The notes below the pieces were generated by a model. The model was given only the letters and a program-made list of their open reading frames with translations. It made no database searches and was not told where the DNA came from. Positions 7,357-18,889 of a stretch of DNA of 57,161 nt are shown in pieces (position 1 is the first letter of the stretch; each line of letters begins with the position of its first letter). Origin of the DNA: Paenibacillus xerothermodurans. Its GTDB lineage: Bacteria; Bacillota; Bacilli; Paenibacillales; NBRC-103111. Location of the stretch: assembly GCF_002220865.2 (NCBI RefSeq), contig NZ_NHRJ02000021.1, positions 3,367 through 60,527 of the forward strand, written 5' to 3'. A program made the position numbers and the translations under genes.

Positions 7357-8301
7357 CTAGTCTTCCGCTCTCAGGCCAAGACCCAGCTCTTCGAGCTTTT
7401 CTTGCACCTCTTCCAGAGATTTGCGTCCGAGATTACGAACCTTCATCATGTCTTCTTCGGTTTTCGTAATCAATTCTTGTACCGTGTTGATGCCTGCACG
7501 CTTCAGGCAATTGTAAGAGCGAACGGAAAGATCAAGCTCTTCGATGGTCATCTCAAGCACTTTCTCTTTTTTGTCCTCTTCTTTTTCCACCATGATCTCA
7601 GCGTCTTTCGCTTCGTCCGTTAAGCCGACAAACAACATTAAGTGCTCCGTCAAAATCTTCGCGCCTAAGCTAACTGCTTCTTCCGGTCGAATACTTCCAT
7701 CGGTCCAGACTTCGAGGGTTAGTTTGTCATAGTTGGTAACTTGACCGACGCGAGTGTTTTCTACGCCATAGTTAACGCGCGTAATCGGAGTGTAAATCGA
7801 ATCAATCGGTATTAATCCGATCAACTGATCCTCTTTCTTGTTCTTATCAGCTTGAACATATCCGCGGCCTCGATTGGCATGAATCCGCATATGAAGTCGT
7901 GCATCGGAGGCTAGTGTAGCGATATGCAAATCCGGATTGAGGATTTCCACATCACTGTCACCGCGAATATCGCCGGCTACAACATTTCCTTCACCTTCGG
8001 CGTCGATTTCCAACACTTTTTCCTCGTCGGAATGAATCTTCAGCGATAGCCCTTTGAGGTTCAGGATAATCTCCGTAACATCTTCCACGACGCCAGGCAC
8101 AGTGGAAAACTCATGCAGAACGCCGTCGATTTGAACGGAAGTTACCGCTGCTCCCGGGAGGGAGGACAGTAGTATTCTGCGAAGCGAGTTTCCCAGAGTT
8201 GTTCCATAGCCTCTTTCCAATGGCTCTACTACGAACTTGCCGTATGTGCCATCTTCGCTCAATGATACGGTTTCTATCTTCGGCTTTTCGATTTCGATCA
8301 C
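7357..8301 (-). CDS. rpoA: DNA-directed RNA polymerase subunit alpha
   Basis: 314 residues, normal length. The N-terminal dimerisation domain (about 1-230, with [19 protein letters not shown]) nucleates polymerase assembly; the C-terminal domain (about 245-310, with [16 protein letters not shown] and [15 protein letters not shown]) binds UP elements and regulators. It lies between rpsK and rplQ in the standard alpha operon order, with a 125-base gap to rpsK. Confidence 0.98.
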   Translation of the reverse strand: MIEIEKPKIETVSLSEDGTYGKFVVEPLERGYGTTLGNSLRRILLSSLPGAAVTSVQIDGVLHEFSTVPGVVEDVTEIILNLKGLSLKIHSDEEKVLEIDAEGEGNVVAGDIRGDSDVEILNPDLHIATLASDARLHMRIHANRGRGYVQADKNKKEDQLIGLIPIDSIYTPITRVNYGVENTRVGQVTNYDKLTLEVWTDGSIRPEEAVSLGAKILTEHLMLFVGLTDEAKDAEIMVEKEEDKKEKVLEMTIEELDLSVRSYNCLKRAGINTVQELITKTEEDMMKVRNLGRKSLEEVQEKLEELGLGLRAED

Positions 8302-8426
8302 TTATAACCCTCCTTCAAAACGTCGTTTCCCTTTGGATAACTTAAGACGCATAAAACGTGCAGTATTTCTACCCAAACAGTATTTACACAATTTGGAGAT
8401 TTATACTGCTTCCTCGTGATCCTGTA

Positions 8427-8822
8427 TTAGACACGACGACGTTTCGGAGGACGGCAACCGTTATGTGGAACAGGAGTCACGTCTTTGATTAGATTAACTT
8501 CCAAGCCTGCAGCCTGCAAAGAACGGATAGCCGCTTCACGACCTGCACCAGGACCTTTAACCATAACCTCTACAACTTTCATGCCATGTTCCATAGCAGC
8601 CTTCGCTGCGGATTCAGCAGCCATTTGTGCTGCGAACGGAGTGCTTTTACGGGAGCCTTTGAAGCCCAGGTTACCGGCACTTGCCCATGAAATTGCATTA
8701 CCATGAGGATCTGTGATAGTGACAATAGTGTTGTTGAACGTAGAGCGGATATGTGCCACTCCAGTGTCAATATTTTTCCGATCACGACGTTTGGTACGAA
8801 CTACTTTTTTAGGTTTAGCCAT
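8427..8822 (-). CDS. rpsK: 30S ribosomal protein S11
   Basis: 131 residues. Platform protein of the small subunit that contacts mRNA at the exit site. [27 protein letters not shown] and the C-terminal [15 protein letters not shown] are diagnostic. It starts 21 bases after rpsM. Confidence 0.98.
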   Translation of the reverse strand: MAKPKKVVRTKRRDRKNIDTGVAHIRSTFNNTIVTITDPHGNAISWASAGNLGFKGSRKSTPFAAQMAAESAAKAAMEHGMKVVEVMVKGPGAGREAAIRSLQAAGLEVNLIKDVTPVPHNGCRPPKRRRV

Positions 8823-8843
8823 GTTAAGTGTTAACCCCCTTTA

Positions 8844-9212
8844 CTATTTTTTCTTGTTAGCTACAGTACGACGAGGACCTTTACGCGTACGGGCATTAGT
8901 CTTAGTCCGTTGTCCACGAACAGGCAAGCCGCGGCGGTGGCGAACACCACGATAGCAACCGATTTCGATCAAACGCTTAACGTTTAACGAAATTTCACGG
9001 CGAAGGTCACCTTCAACCTTAACTGTTTTGTCGATCGCGTCACGGAGCTTACTTACTTCATCTTCCGTCAAATCGCGAACGCGGGTAGTTTCGCTAACAC
9101 CTGTGCTAGACAGAATCTTTTGAGCTGTGGTTGTACCGATACCGAAAATGTAAGTCAACGCGATTCCCACGCGCTTATCACGAGGCAAGTCTACACCAGC
9201 AATACGTGCCAT
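8844..9212 (-). CDS. rpsM: 30S ribosomal protein S13
   Basis: 122 residues. S13 forms bridges to the large subunit and touches P-site tRNA. The N-terminal [15 protein letters not shown] and the basic [20 protein letters not shown] tail are intact. A GAGGTGCTCG ribosome site precedes the ATG. Confidence 0.98.
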   Translation of the reverse strand: MARIAGVDLPRDKRVGIALTYIFGIGTTTAQKILSSTGVSETTRVRDLTEDEVSKLRDAIDKTVKVEGDLRREISLNVKRLIEIGCYRGVRHRRGLPVRGQRTKTNARTRKGPRRTVANKKK

Positions 9213-9227
9213 TAAACGAGCACCTCC

Positions 9228-9377
<150 letters not shown>

Positions 9378-9510
9378 TTACTGCAAAAGCGATACTGAGC
9401 CAGATGGAACCAGCTTAGTTCGCCAGAGTATGTTGTGAAAGAAAACTTACTTCCCCAAGGGCACTGCCCCTGTGTGTCCAGCTGCAGGTAGCAAGCTTTC
9501 CTCATGTCAT

Positions 9511-9729
9511 TTATTTAAAACGATAGGTTATACGGCCTCTGGTTAAATCATAAGGTGAAAGTTCCACCGTCACTTTGTCACCCGGCAGGATCCGGATAAA
9601 ATGCATTCTGATTTTACCGGATACATGAGCAAGTATTTTATGACCGTTTTCCAGTTCCACCTTAAACATTGCATTAGGAAGAGGCTCAATCACTGTACCT
9701 TCAACTTCAATTACATCCTCTTTGGCCAC
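9511..9729 (-). CDS. infA: Translation initiation factor IF-1
   Basis: 72-residue S1-like OB-fold protein that binds the 30S A site during initiation. Core [27 protein letters not shown] is conserved. I chose GTG at 9729 rather than the ATG at 9735: AAAGGAG is only 1 base from the ATG but 7 bases from the GTG, and starting at GTG gives the family's [12 protein letters not shown]-terminus and usual length. It begins 2 bases after the stop of the KOW gene and is followed by a 169-base gap to rpmJ. Confidence 0.95.
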   Translation of the reverse strand: MAKEDVIEVEGTVIEPLPNAMFKVELENGHKILAHVSGKIRMHFIRILPGDKVTVELSPYDLTRGRITYRFK

Positions 9730-9731
9730 AG

Positions 9732-10040
9732 TCATTCTCCTTTCTCTTGTGCTTCTGATTTCTCTTGATCCACATACCTGTGTATAGCAAACCGCAGTTT
9801 ACCATTGGTCACGCGACCGCTGTCTTTCAAGCTGTTCACTACTTCGCTGCTGACCTTTTGCAGCAATTCGAGGTGATTCACGCTTTTCTTCTTAGGATGA
9901 TCGAACTTCCGTTTGTCGCCGTCAGCAATCCAGACGAATCGTTGGTCTTCGACGCCAATTATGACGGCGTACTTCCCGGGATCTCTGCCACGAATTATCC
10001 TAACAATTTGTCCAAGTTGAGGCAGGTTTACCGAATTCAC
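9732..10040 (-). CDS. KOW-domain RNA-binding protein (L14e-like)
   Basis: 102 residues with an N-terminal KOW-like fold ([21 protein letters not shown]). Proteins of this kind sit between map and infA in many Firmicutes, including B. subtilis, and resemble eukaryotic/archaeal L14e; their function is not settled. Start is GTG with TAGGTG upstream; it starts 8 bases after the map stop. Likely a ribosome-associated protein, by location only. Confidence 0.85.
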   Translation of the reverse strand: MNSVNLPQLGQIVRIIRGRDPGKYAVIIGVEDQRFVWIADGDKRKFDHPKKKSVNHLELLQKVSSEVVNSLKDSGRVTNGKLRFAIHRYVDQEKSEAQEKGE

Positions 10041-10048
10041 TCTATCAC

Positions 10049-10800
10049 CTACGTTCCAGACTTGGTTAGGATCTCATGCCCGTCTGGAGTAATAGCGATG
10101 GTATGCTCAAAATGCGCGCACAGTGTGCCATCCACCGTAACAACCGTCCAATTGTCCCCCAATGTTTTCACGTACCTTTCACCGGCGTTCACCATTGGTT
10201 CGATTGCTAATACCATACCTGGCTTCAGACGAGGACCTCGTCCTGGCAGCCCGTAATTCGGAATTTGCGGCTCTTCATGAAGCTCCGTGCCGATTCCATG
10301 TCCTACATATTCCCGAACAATTGAAAAACCCTCATTCTCCACGTACTTCTGAATCGTATGAGAAACAGTGAACAATCGCGCGTCCGGCTTGGCTTCTGCC
10401 AGTCCCTCGTATAGACTGCGTTCCGTTACCTCTAACAGCCTTTGAGCTGAATCCGAAATGTTGCCTACGCCGTAAGTCCAAGCAGAGTCTCCATGATATC
10501 CTTGGTACTGAGCACCGATATCTAGGCTGATAATGTCACCATCTTTCAGCTTACGCCCACTGGGTATGCCATGAACCAATTCATCATTGACTGAAGCACA
10601 GATGCTGCCAGAAAAACCGTTATAGCCTTTAAAAGATGGGATTGCGCCCTGACTGCGAATGAAATTTTCTGCGATTTGATCCAGTTCTTTCGTTGTAATA
10701 TCGGGCTGAATGGTTTTTTTCAACAAGCGATGCGTTTCGGCAACAATCCGTCCGGCTTCCCTCATTAAATCCAATTCAGCAGCTGACTTACAAATGATCA

Positions 10801-10801
<1 letters not shown>
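10049..10801 (-). CDS. map: Methionine aminopeptidase, type I
   Basis: 250 residues. Removes the initiator Met from nascent proteins. The five dinuclear-metal ligands are visible in order: Asp in [14 protein letters not shown] (two), His in [14 protein letters not shown], Glu in LAIEPMV and Glu in FEHTIAI. There is no N-terminal zinc-finger extension. Its ATG overlaps the adk stop by one base (TAATG), so the two are probably translationally coupled. Confidence 0.97.
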
Positions 10802-11451
<650 letters not shown>

Positions 11452-11536
11452 TCAGATTTCCTCCCCATCACATCAAGTGATGCTAACAGCACAATAGGTG
11501 CCGATAGCTAAACAATCAACTACCAGAACCTATTTG

Positions 11537-12838
11537 CTATTTATTAATGAAACCCTTGTAATGACGCTTGATCAGTTGACTCTCGATTTGCTTCATCGTT
11601 TCTAAACCAACACCTATCACGATCAATAAAGAGGTACCGCCAATGCTAACAGATGCAGGTAGGTTAGCCACTTTACCAAGAATCATCGGCAGAATGGAGA
11701 TCAGGGCGAGAAAAATCGCGCCCGACAAGGTAATGCGTGTCATCACTCTTGTGAGGTAAACAGAAGTGGTTTTACCAGGACGAATCCCAGGAATGTAACC
11801 GCCGTTCTTTTTCATCTGGTCCGCCATTTGCTCAGGGTTAATTTGCACAAACGTATAGAAGAATGTAAAACCAATAATCAGAAGCACATACAAGGTCATT
11901 CCGACCGGATGAGTATAACTCAGGTTCGTAATAATCCACTGCGCAACCGGATTTCCCGCCCAAAAGCTGGCAATCGTAGGAGGAAACACGAGAAGCGAGA
12001 GTGCGAAAATCACGGGAATCACACCTGCCGCATTAACCTTCAATGGGATGTGTGTGGATTGGCCGCCATACATTTTCCGACCAACTACGCGTTTTGCATA
12101 TTGCACCGGTATCTTACGAACACCTTGCTGAACAAATATGACGCCTGCAATCATCGCAATGATCACAACAACGAGAATCGCAACCTTCGCAATGTTAAGG
12201 AATAAAGCTTCCCCGGCATCGGCCAACTGAGTGACATAGATTTGTGAAATTGCAGTAGGTATCGCAGCCACAATCCCAGCGAAAATGATAATGGAAATAC
12301 CATTCCCAATGCCTTTCTCAGTGATCTGTTCCCCTAACCACATCAGAAATGCAGTTCCAGCGGTGAGAACTATCGCAATCAAAGCAAAGGTAGTGAACGT
12401 TGGGTTAACAACCAAGCCAGCATACATGCGGTTAAACCCAATTGCCAATCCGAATGCCTGTATAATCCCCAAGACAATAGTGCCGTAACGGGTAATTTGC
12501 GCTAGCTTCTTCCTGCCCACTTCTCCTTCTTTAGCCCATTGAGCAAACCTTGGTACGACATCCATCGATAACAACTGGACGATGATGGATGCTGTAATAT
12601 AAGGCATAATCCCCATCGCAAAGATGGAGAATTGGAAAAGCGCGCCGCCGGAAAAAGTATTCAACAAACCAAAGACGCCAGTTGTATTGGCCTGGTCTTG
12701 CAGTCTGAGAATCTCTGTGTTGATGTTAGGTACCGGGATGAAAGCCCCAATTCTGTAGACGATCAGCACCAATAAGGTGAATAGAATTCGTCTTCTCAGA
12801 TCGTCTACTTTCATAATATTGGCTATGGTACGAAACAT
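11537..12838 (-). CDS. secY: Preprotein translocase subunit SecY
   Basis: 433 residues with ten hydrophobic segments; the channel of the Sec translocase. The cytoplasmic C5-loop region (IPVQYAKRVVGRKMYGG) and the late loop (GGYIPGIRPGKTTSVYLTRVM), which contact the ribosome and SecA, are present. Its ATG overlaps the rplO stop by one base (TAATG). The partner secE is at 38957. Confidence 0.98.
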   Translation of the reverse strand: MFRTIANIMKVDDLRRRILFTLLVLIVYRIGAFIPVPNINTEILRLQDQANTTGVFGLLNTFSGGALFQFSIFAMGIMPYITASIIVQLLSMDVVPRFAQWAKEGEVGRKKLAQITRYGTIVLGIIQAFGLAIGFNRMYAGLVVNPTFTTFALIAIVLTAGTAFLMWLGEQITEKGIGNGISIIIFAGIVAAIPTAISQIYVTQLADAGEALFLNIAKVAILVVVIIAMIAGVIFVQQGVRKIPVQYAKRVVGRKMYGGQSTHIPLKVNAAGVIPVIFALSLLVFPPTIASFWAGNPVAQWIITNLSYTHPVGMTLYVLLIIGFTFFYTFVQINPEQMADQMKKNGGYIPGIRPGKTTSVYLTRVMTRITLSGAIFLALISILPMILGKVANLPASVSIGGTSLLIVIGVGLETMKQIESQLIKRHYKGFINK

Positions 12839-13278
12839 TAAATCACCTCGGTTTTACCGCCGGCAGCCTCAATTTTATCTACCGCAGATTGGGAGAACTT
12901 GTTAGCCTTTACGTTCAGTTTAACCGTAATCTCGCCGTTACCCAAGATTTTGATTCCGTCTCTTGCGTTTTTCACGATACCGGACTCAAGCAGTAGTTCT
13001 GGTGTCACGTCAGTGCCAGCAGCAAACTTATTAAGTTCAGTTAGATTCACAACCGCGAATTCCTTGCGGAATTGGTTTGTAAATCCACGCTTCGGCAAGC
13101 GACGATATAGAGGATTCTGTCCTCCCTCAAAACCTGGACGAACACCACCACCGGAACGAGCATTCTGCCCTTTGTGACCGCGTGTCGCTGTTTTTCCCAT
13201 GCCGCTACCTGTTCCGCGGCCTACGCGCTTGCGAGGCTTGCGAGCTCCAACAGCCGGAGTAAGTTCATGTAATTTCAT
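12838..13278 (-). CDS. rplO: 50S ribosomal protein L15
   Basis: 146 residues. Start at 13278 ([13 protein letters not shown]) chosen over an upstream in-frame start at 13302, because AGGAGG lies 8 bases before it and homologues start here. The Gly/Arg-rich N-terminal part ([23 protein letters not shown]) threads into 23S rRNA. Confidence 0.97.
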   Translation of the reverse strand: MKLHELTPAVGARKPRKRVGRGTGSGMGKTATRGHKGQNARSGGGVRPGFEGGQNPLYRRLPKRGFTNQFRKEFAVVNLTELNKFAAGTDVTPELLLESGIVKNARDGIKILGNGEITVKLNVKANKFSQSAVDKIEAAGGKTEVI

Positions 13279-13316
13279 CGTTTGCACCTCCTCTTGGTAC
13301 ATTTTGTTAGACTTAT

Positions 13317-13505
13317 TTATGCTTCGATCTCTTTGACGTCAACCAAATGTTTTACTTGGTTAACCATTCCGCGAATCGCCGCGTTGTCTTGCTGTGTCAC
13401 GGATTGGTTCAGCTTGCGCAGTCCCAACGAAGTCACAGTACGACGTTGAGCTTCCGGACGACCGATCAGGCTGCGTTTGAGGGTGATTTGTAATTGCTTA
13501 GCCAT
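13317..13505 (-). CDS. rpmD: 50S ribosomal protein L30
   Basis: 62 residues, normal for bacterial L30 ([26 protein letters not shown]). Ends 38 bases before rplO and follows rpsE by 11 bases. Confidence 0.97.
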   Translation of the reverse strand: MAKQLQITLKRSLIGRPEAQRRTVTSLGLRKLNQSVTQQDNAAIRGMVNQVKHLVDVKEIEA

Positions 13506-13516
13506 TGGTATCCCTC

Positions 13517-14014
13517 CTAACCTAATAGTTCTTCAACGGTTTTGCCACGCAGTTTTGCAACCTCTTCGGCACGCTTCAGACGCTGCAAGCCTTCAAGAGT
13601 AGCATTAACCATGTTGATGGAGTTAGAAGATCCTAGGGATTTTGTCAAAATGTCACCCACACCTGCGAGTTCCAACACCGCGCGAACAGGACCGCCGGCG
13701 ATAACTCCGGTACCTTTAGATGCAGGCTTCAAAAGAACCTCGCCAGCTCCAAATTTACCGATAACCAAGTGAGGGATAGTAGTGCCAACGATAGGTACGT
13801 GAATCAGGTTTTTCTTGGCATCTTCGATACCTTTGCGAATCGCATCAGGTACTTCGCCAGCTTTCCCGATTCCTGCGCCTACCCAACCGTTGCCGTCGCC
13901 AACTACAACCAATGCACTGAAGCTAAAACGACGTCCGCCTTTTACTACTTTAGCTACACGATTAATGTTAACAACTTTTTCAGTTAACTCTAAAGTATTG
14001 GGATCAATACGCAA
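13517..14014 (-). CDS. rpsE: 30S ribosomal protein S5
   Basis: 165 residues. S5 helps maintain decoding accuracy and mRNA unwinding at the entry channel. The start is TTG, supported by AAGGAGGTAAAGTCAC just upstream and by the position of the homologous N-terminus ([10 protein letters not shown]). The S5 double-stranded RNA fold ([17 protein letters not shown]) and [18 protein letters not shown] are clear. Confidence 0.97.
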   Translation of the reverse strand: MRIDPNTLELTEKVVNINRVAKVVKGGRRFSFSALVVVGDGNGWVGAGIGKAGEVPDAIRKGIEDAKKNLIHVPIVGTTIPHLVIGKFGAGEVLLKPASKGTGVIAGGPVRAVLELAGVGDILTKSLGSSNSINMVNATLEGLQRLKRAEEVAKLRGKTVEELLG

Positions 14015-14040
14015 GTGACTTTACCTCCTTATATGTTTGC

Positions 14041-14409
14041 TTAAAACTCAAGACCTGCTTCACGCGCTGCGTCAGCCAAAGCTTGCACGCGTCCGTGGTA
14101 CAAATATCCTCCGCGGTCAAATACGACTTTCTGAATACCGTTTTTCTTCGCGCGCTCTGCAATTAACGCTCCGACCTTACGAGCCGCTTCTACATTACCG
14201 CCGTTTCCAAGGCCGTCTCTCAACTCTTTATCCTGAGTCGATGCAGATGCAATGGTAACACCGTTCACGTCGTCAATCAGTTGGGCGTACACATGCTTGG
14301 AGGAACGGAAGATATTCAAACGAGGACGTTGAGTTGTTCCTTCGATTTTCTTACGTACACGCAGGTGTCTTTTCAAACGAGCCTTGTTTTTATCACCTTT
14401 AGTAATCAT
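14041..14409 (-). CDS. rplR: 50S ribosomal protein L18
   Basis: 122 residues. L18 binds 5S rRNA with L5. [32 protein letters not shown] and the C-terminal [24 protein letters not shown] are diagnostic. A 194-base gap with a duplicated element separates it from rplF. Confidence 0.97.
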   Translation of the reverse strand: MITKGDKNKARLKRHLRVRKKIEGTTQRPRLNIFRSSKHVYAQLIDDVNGVTIASASTQDKELRDGLGNGGNVEAARKVGALIAERAKKNGIQKVVFDRGGYLYHGRVQALADAAREAGLEF

Positions 14410-14438
14410 TCGAGTGTCACTCCTTTCAGCGTTGAGTG

Positions 14439-14511
14439 TAACTATCGCAACCGCGATAATTTAGCATCTTAAGCTTTAACTATCGCAACTGAGATATTTA
14501 GCATCTTAAGC
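14439..14511. repeat. Two direct copies of a 35-bp element between rplR and rplF
   Basis: taactatcgcaac...tttagcatcttaagc occurs at 14439-14474 and again at 14477-14511; the outer 13 and 14 bases match exactly and the middle differs at a few positions. It lies inside the spc operon in a gap much longer than the others there. No coding frame covers it. It could be a recent tandem duplication or a processing or pausing site; the sequence does not say. Confidence 0.85.
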
Positions 14512-14603
14512 ATTAGTTGGAACCGTCGATTCCATGCTTGATGCCGCAAGAAAATGTAGTGCTACGCCGCGCACATGCCTGCATTGCTAACAAACTACTT
14601 TTC

Positions 14604-15146
14604 TTACTTCTTCTTACCGGCTTTACCTTCTTTGCGAAGAATGCGCTCGTTTTCGTACTTAATGCCTTTACCTTTATAAGGCTCAGGCTCACGCACGGAA
14701 CGGACTTTCGCAGCAGTTGCGCCGACCAATTCTTTATCAATACCTTTTACGATCACTTTCGTGTTAGACGGAACTTCGAACTCGATTCCCTTTTCAGGCT
14801 CGATCTCAACCGGGTGGGAGTAACCAACGTTCAACACCAGCTTGTTGCCAGTCTTGTTCGCGCGGTAACCTACGCCGACCAAATCAAGGTTTTTACTAAA
14901 TCCTTCAGTCACACCGCTAATCATGTTAGCAACCACACTTCTTGTTGTACCATGCAGCGAGCGATGTAATTTATTATCAGAAGGGCGCTCTACGGAAACT
15001 TCGTTGTCTCCAACAACTACCTTCATATCTCTGTGTAATTCGCGGCTCAAAGCGCCTTTTGGACCTTTCACCGTAAGAACACCGTTATCCAAAGTAACAT
15101 TTACGCCATTTGGAATTGTAATTGGCTTACGACCAATACGGGACAT
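14604..15146 (-). CDS. rplF: 50S ribosomal protein L6
   Basis: 180 residues. Start ATG at 15146 (MSRIGRKPI), 8 bases after GGAGG; an in-frame GTG three codons earlier lies too close to the ribosome site. The two L6 repeats and the conserved C-terminal [26 protein letters not shown] are present. L6 sits near the sarcin-ricin loop and factor-binding site. Confidence 0.97.
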   Translation of the reverse strand: MSRIGRKPITIPNGVNVTLDNGVLTVKGPKGALSRELHRDMKVVVGDNEVSVERPSDNKLHRSLHGTTRSVVANMISGVTEGFSKNLDLVGVGYRANKTGNKLVLNVGYSHPVEIEPEKGIEFEVPSNTKVIVKGIDKELVGATAAKVRSVREPEPYKGKGIKYENERILRKEGKAGKKK

Positions 15147-15178
15147 GGTATGCACCTCCGTTCATTCAAAATTCTGTA

Positions 15179-15577
15179 TTACCAAACGTAGCAGATTACT
15201 TCTCCGCCGGCCTTGGACTGACGAGCTTCCTTATCCGTCATCACGCCATGGGAAGTGGAAATGATCGCGATACCTAAACCGCCCAGTACGCGTGGTACCT
15301 CTTGGCTTTTTGTGTAAACACGCAAGCCTGGCTTGCTGATTCTTTTCAATCCGGAGATAACACGTTCATTGTTTGGACCATATTTCAAGAACAGACGAAT
15401 GATCCCTTGTTTGTTATCTTCGATATATTCAGCGTCACGGATAAAGCCTTCCTTCTTGAGGATCTCAGCGATCTCTCTTTTAACCCTCGAAGCAGGAATT
15501 TCTACCGTTTCATGACGCACAACGTTTGCATTACGAATGCGTGTAAGCATATCTGCAATTGGATCTGACATCACCAT
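15179..15577 (-). CDS. rpsH: 30S ribosomal protein S8
   Basis: 132 residues, the same length as B. subtilis S8, with the same M-V-M-S/T-D-P-I-A start. It is a primary 16S rRNA binder and in some bacteria the translational regulator of its operon. C-terminal [24 protein letters not shown] is conserved. Confidence 0.98.
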   Translation of the reverse strand: MVMSDPIADMLTRIRNANVVRHETVEIPASRVKREIAEILKKEGFIRDAEYIEDNKQGIIRLFLKYGPNNERVISGLKRISKPGLRVYTKSQEVPRVLGGLGIAIISTSHGVMTDKEARQSKAGGEVICYVW

Positions 15578-15610
15578 TTATTGTGAACCTCCTTCCCGAA
15601 ACTAGGGTAA

Positions 15611-15796
15611 TTACCAGCTTGCTTTTTTAACGCCAGGAATCTGGCCTTTGTATGCCAATTCACGGAAACAAATTCTGCAAATTTTGAATTTCCGTAGAAC
15701 CGAATGTGGACGACCGCAACGTTCGCAGCGAGTGTATGCCTGCACTTTGAATTTGGGCGCACGCTGCTGCTTCACTTTCATTGAAGTTTTTGCCAC
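15611..15796 (-). CDS. rpsZ: 30S ribosomal protein S14, zinc-binding type Z
   Basis: 61 residues, the short form with Cys-x2-Cys...Cys-x2-Cys (CERCGRP, CRICFRE) that holds zinc. The start is GTG behind a GGAGGT with a rather long (about 12-base) spacer. The zinc-free long S14 paralogue found elsewhere in many Firmicutes is not in this window. Confidence 0.97.
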   Translation of the reverse strand: MAKTSMKVKQQRAPKFKVQAYTRCERCGRPHSVLRKFKICRICFRELAYKGQIPGVKKASW

Positions 15797-15832
15797 TTGT
15801 CTTTTACACCTCCGGGGGCTGACCGCCTCAAA

Positions 15833-16375
15833 TTACTTCGAAAACGGCATGCCTAATTGTGTTAATAGTTCACGGGACTCTTCATCTGTTTTCGCTGTCG
15901 TAACAATAACGATGTCCATACCCCGCACTTTGTCTACTTTATCGTATTCGATCTCTGGGAAGATCAATTGTTCTTTCAGACCCAATGTATAGTTGCCGCG
16001 GCCGTCGAATGCTTTGGATGAAACACCGCGGAAGTCACGCACGCGTGGTAGAGCCACGTTGAACAATTTGTCCAGGAAATGATACATGCGCTCACCGCGC
16101 AATGTTACTTTCACGCCGATAGGCATATTTTCACGCAATTTGAAACCTGCGATTGATTTTTTGGCTCTAGTGACTACCGGTTTTTGACCAGCAATAAGCT
16201 GCAGGTCTTGTACCGCTACATCCAAAACTTTCGAATTGGATACCGCTTCGCCGACACCCATATTGATAACAACCTTCTCAATCTTCGGCACCTGCATAAC
16301 AGAGGAGTAGTCAAACTTCTGCATCAACGAAGGTGTAACTTCGTTAAGAAAACGTTCCTTTAATCTTGCTGCCAT
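15833..16375 (-). CDS. rplE: 50S ribosomal protein L5
   Basis: 180 residues. L5 binds 5S rRNA and contacts P-site t[22 protein letters not shown] and [20 protein letters not shown] are family hallmarks. It follows rplX by 32 bases. Confidence 0.98.
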   Translation of the reverse strand: MAARLKERFLNEVTPSLMQKFDYSSVMQVPKIEKVVINMGVGEAVSNSKVLDVAVQDLQLIAGQKPVVTRAKKSIAGFKLRENMPIGVKVTLRGERMYHFLDKLFNVALPRVRDFRGVSSKAFDGRGNYTLGLKEQLIFPEIEYDKVDKVRGMDIVIVTTAKTDEESRELLTQLGMPFSK

Positions 16376-16407
16376 GTTTCGTGTACCTCCTTTCCTAACT
16401 GCTACTA

Positions 16408-16761
16408 TTAATCAAGCACTTCACCGGATTTTTTAGCAATACGCACCTTGTCACCGTTATCCATTTGCTTGTAGCCTACGCGGGTAGGTTCACCACTTTT
16501 TGGATCAACCAGCATTACGTTGGATACATGGATCGGTGCTTCTTGAGTAATGATACCGCCTTGTGGATTCGCTTGGGATGGCTTGGTGTGCTTCTTAATC
16601 AGGTTCACACCTTCTACCAACACGCGGTTTTCACGAGGGTATGCTGCGATTACACGACCTTTTTTACCTTTGTCCTTGCCAGTAATCACAAACACATTGT
16701 CATCCTTTTTCACGTGCAGTTTGTTGTTGTGGGACTCCAATTTCTTGGCTTGCTTTGGCAT
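16408..16761 (-). CDS. rplX: 50S ribosomal protein L24
   Basis: 117 residues, an assembly initiator of the large subunit. The KOW motif ([24 protein letters not shown]) is at about 16-40. There are about ten extra N-terminal residues compared with B. subtilis L24 (103 aa); the ribosome site AGGAGGTGGAAAATCA supports this start. A 125-base gap precedes it after rplN. Confidence 0.96.
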   Translation of the reverse strand: MPKQAKKLESHNNKLHVKKDDNVFVITGKDKGKKGRVIAAYPRENRVLVEGVNLIKKHTKPSQANPQGGIITQEAPIHVSNVMLVDPKSGEPTRVGYKQMDNGDKVRIAKKSGEVLD

Positions 16762-16886
16762 TGATTTTCCACCTCCTGAGAACGTCCGTCAGAACGTCGG
16801 CTTCAAAACTTACACAGTAGTCGTTGTCATTCACACAACCCTGGTAAGGAAATACTTATATCACGCTGCCGCAGATACGGCCGTTA

Positions 16887-17255
16887 TTAGATAACTTCAG
16901 GTGCAAGAGAGACGATTTTCATAAAATCTCTGTCACGAAGTTCGCGAGCAACCGGTCCAAAGATACGAGTTCCGCGAGGACTCTTATCATCTTTTACGAT
17001 AACAGCTGCATTCTCATCGAAGCTGATGTAAGAACCGTCTTTACGACGCGCACCACGCTTCGTACGTACGATAACAGCTTTAACTACATCACCTTTTTTG
17101 ACAACGCCACCTGGTGTTGCTTCTTTTACCGAGCAGATAATCAAATCTCCGATGTTACCTACACGACGACCAGTGCCACCCAATACGCGGATGCACATAA
17201 GTTGCTTCGCACCAGAGTTGTCAGCCACATTTAAACGAGATAGAGGTTGAATCAT
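16887..17255 (-). CDS. rplN: 50S ribosomal protein L14
   Basis: 122 residues, normal length. [20 protein letters not shown] and [29 protein letters not shown] are diagnostic. L14 forms intersubunit bridge B8 and is the docking site of the silencing factor RsfS. Confidence 0.98.
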   Translation of the reverse strand: MIQPLSRLNVADNSGAKQLMCIRVLGGTGRRVGNIGDLIICSVKEATPGGVVKKGDVVKAVIVRTKRGARRKDGSYISFDENAAVIVKDDKSPRGTRIFGPVARELRDRDFMKIVSLAPEVI

Positions 17256-17295
17256 TGTCTAAACCCTCCTTTCGGAATTGATGCATCATGCATTT

Positions 17296-17559
17296 TTAAA
17301 TGATAACCGCTTTTTCAACCACTTCGACTAGTCTCCAGCGCTTGTCTTTAGACAGCGGACGAGTTTCCATGACTCTCACAACATCACCGATTTTGGCTTC
17401 ATTGTTCTCATCATGTGCTTTGAATTTCTTCGTATATTTAATTCTCTTGTGGTAAAGATCGTGTTTTTTATATGTTTCAACAGCGATTACGATGGTTTTA
17501 TCCATTTTGTCGCTAACGACTTTGCCCAGTTGAGTTTTACGTTCATTGCGTTCACTCAT
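17296..17559 (-). CDS. rpsQ: 30S ribosomal protein S17
   Basis: 87 residues; primary 16S binder with an OB fold ([35 protein letters not shown]). Starts 24 bases past the rpmC stop with a GAGGAGGATTTTCC ribosome site. Confidence 0.97.
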   Translation of the reverse strand: MSERNERKTQLGKVVSDKMDKTIVIAVETYKKHDLYHKRIKYTKKFKAHDENNEAKIGDVVRVMETRPLSKDKRWRLVEVVEKAVII

Positions 17560-17583
17560 TGGAAAATCCTCCTCTCTGTTTCA

Positions 17584-17784
17584 TTAACTAATGATGCCCA
17601 GTTCTCTTTCACGCAAAACAGTCTTTGCACGAGCAATCTCTTTGCGGACTTCTCGAATCTGAACTGGGTTTTCCAGTTGACCGGTAGCTAGTTGAAAACG
17701 GAGGCTAAAGAGTTGTTCCTTAAATCCGGCAATCTTTTGTTCGATCTCAGCAGTGGTTAAGTTGCGAAATTCACTAGCTTTCAT
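17584..17784 (-). CDS. rpmC: 50S ribosomal protein L29
   Basis: 66 residues, the B. subtilis length. The start at 17784 (MKASEFRNL) is chosen over a GTG at 17796, because AGGTGG lies 8 bases before it. It overlaps the end of rplP by 11 bases. L29 sits at the peptide exit, where trigger factor and SRP dock. Confidence 0.96.
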   Translation of the reverse strand: MKASEFRNLTTAEIEQKIAGFKEQLFSLRFQLATGQLENPVQIREVRKEIARAKTVLRERELGIIS

Positions 17785-18208
17785 TTGCTTCACCACCTAC
17801 ATCTTCTCTTTTAACAAACTTCGTTTTGATTGGCAGTTTGTGAGAAGCAAGACGCATTGCTTCGCGAGCAACCTCTTCACTTACACCAGCCAATTCAAAC
17901 ATGATTTTACCTGGCTTAACAACGGCAACCCATTTTTCTACGTTACCTTTACCGCTACCCATACGAACTTCAAGCGGCTTTTGCGTAATTGGCTTAGCAG
18001 GGAAGATTTTGATCCATACTTTACCGCCACGTTTGATGTAACGAGTCATCGCAATACGGGCAGCTTCTATTTGACGGTTGGTGACCCAAGCCGGCTCCAT
18101 CGCTTGCAAGCCGTATTCGCCGAAACTAACTTCAGCTCCACCTTTAGCACGACCACGCATTTTGCCGCGGTGCTCTTTACGGTGTTTTACACGTTTAGGA
18201 ACTAACAT
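17774..18208 (-). CDS. rplP: 50S ribosomal protein L16
   Basis: 144 residues. L16 places A-site tRNA near the peptidyl transferase centre. [24 protein letters not shown] and [24 protein letters not shown] are conserved. It starts 2 bases after rpsC. Confidence 0.98.
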   Translation of the reverse strand: MLVPKRVKHRKEHRGKMRGRAKGGAEVSFGEYGLQAMEPAWVTNRQIEAARIAMTRYIKRGGKVWIKIFPAKPITQKPLEVRMGSGKGNVEKWVAVVKPGKIMFELAGVSEEVAREAMRLASHKLPIKTKFVKREDVGGEANES

Positions 18209-18210
18209 GA

Positions 18211-18876
18211 TTAGTTGCCTCCTTCCGTTACAGCTTTTTTCTTAGCCGTTGGAAGAACTTCACCGCGATAGATCCATACTTTTACACCGATACGACCGTA
18301 AGTAGTGTGAGCTTCCGCTGTACCATAGTCGATATCCGCACGCAATGTATGAAGAGGTACTGTACCTTCGCTGTAGCCTTCTTGTCTGGCGATTTCCGCT
18401 CCACCCAATCGACCGCTAACTGATGTTTTGATACCTTTTGCCCCGGCTCTCATCGTTCTTTGGATAGCTTGTTTCATCGCACGACGGAACGATACACGGC
18501 GCTCCAATTGCTGTGCGATGCTTTCAGCGACAAGAATCGCATCCAGCTCAGGATTTTTGATTTCCGCAATGTTGATATGAACCTTTTTACCGTTCGATAG
18601 CTCAGCAACACGAGCGCGAAGAACTTCGATCTCCGCTCCACCTTTACCGATAACCATACCAGGCTTAGCCGTATGAATAGTTACATTAACACGGTTAGCG
18701 GCACGCTCGATGTCAATGTGAGATACAGCTGATTCTTTCAGCTTTTGCTTCAAATATTCACGAATTTTAACGTCTTCCAATAACAGATCGCCGAAGTCTT
18801 TGCCAGCGTACCATTTGGATTCCCAGTCACGGATAATCCCAATTCTAAGTCCTACCGGGTTTACTTTTTGACCCAC
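18211..18876 (-). CDS. rpsC: 30S ribosomal protein S3
   Basis: 221 residues. N-terminal KH domain (about 40-110, with [20 protein letters not shown]) and C-terminal S3 domain; at the mRNA entry channel with S4 and S5 it has helicase activity. GTG start ([13 protein letters not shown]) with a GGAGGG site. Confidence 0.98.
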   Translation of the reverse strand: MGQKVNPVGLRIGIIRDWESKWYAGKDFGDLLLEDVKIREYLKQKLKESAVSHIDIERAANRVNVTIHTAKPGMVIGKGGAEIEVLRARVAELSNGKKVHINIAEIKNPELDAILVAESIAQQLERRVSFRRAMKQAIQRTMRAGAKGIKTSVSGRLGGAEIARQEGYSEGTVPLHTLRADIDYGTAEAHTTYGRIGVKVWIYRGEVLPTAKKKAVTEGGN

Positions 18877-18889
18877 ACGTTATCCCTCC

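Noticed and set aside
15833-18208. Looked for a mobile element or accessory insertion within the ribosomal cluster
   Set aside because: Gene order rplP-rpmC-rpsQ-rplN-rplX-rplE-rpsZ is standard and no transposase or inverted ends are seen; only spacer lengths vary.
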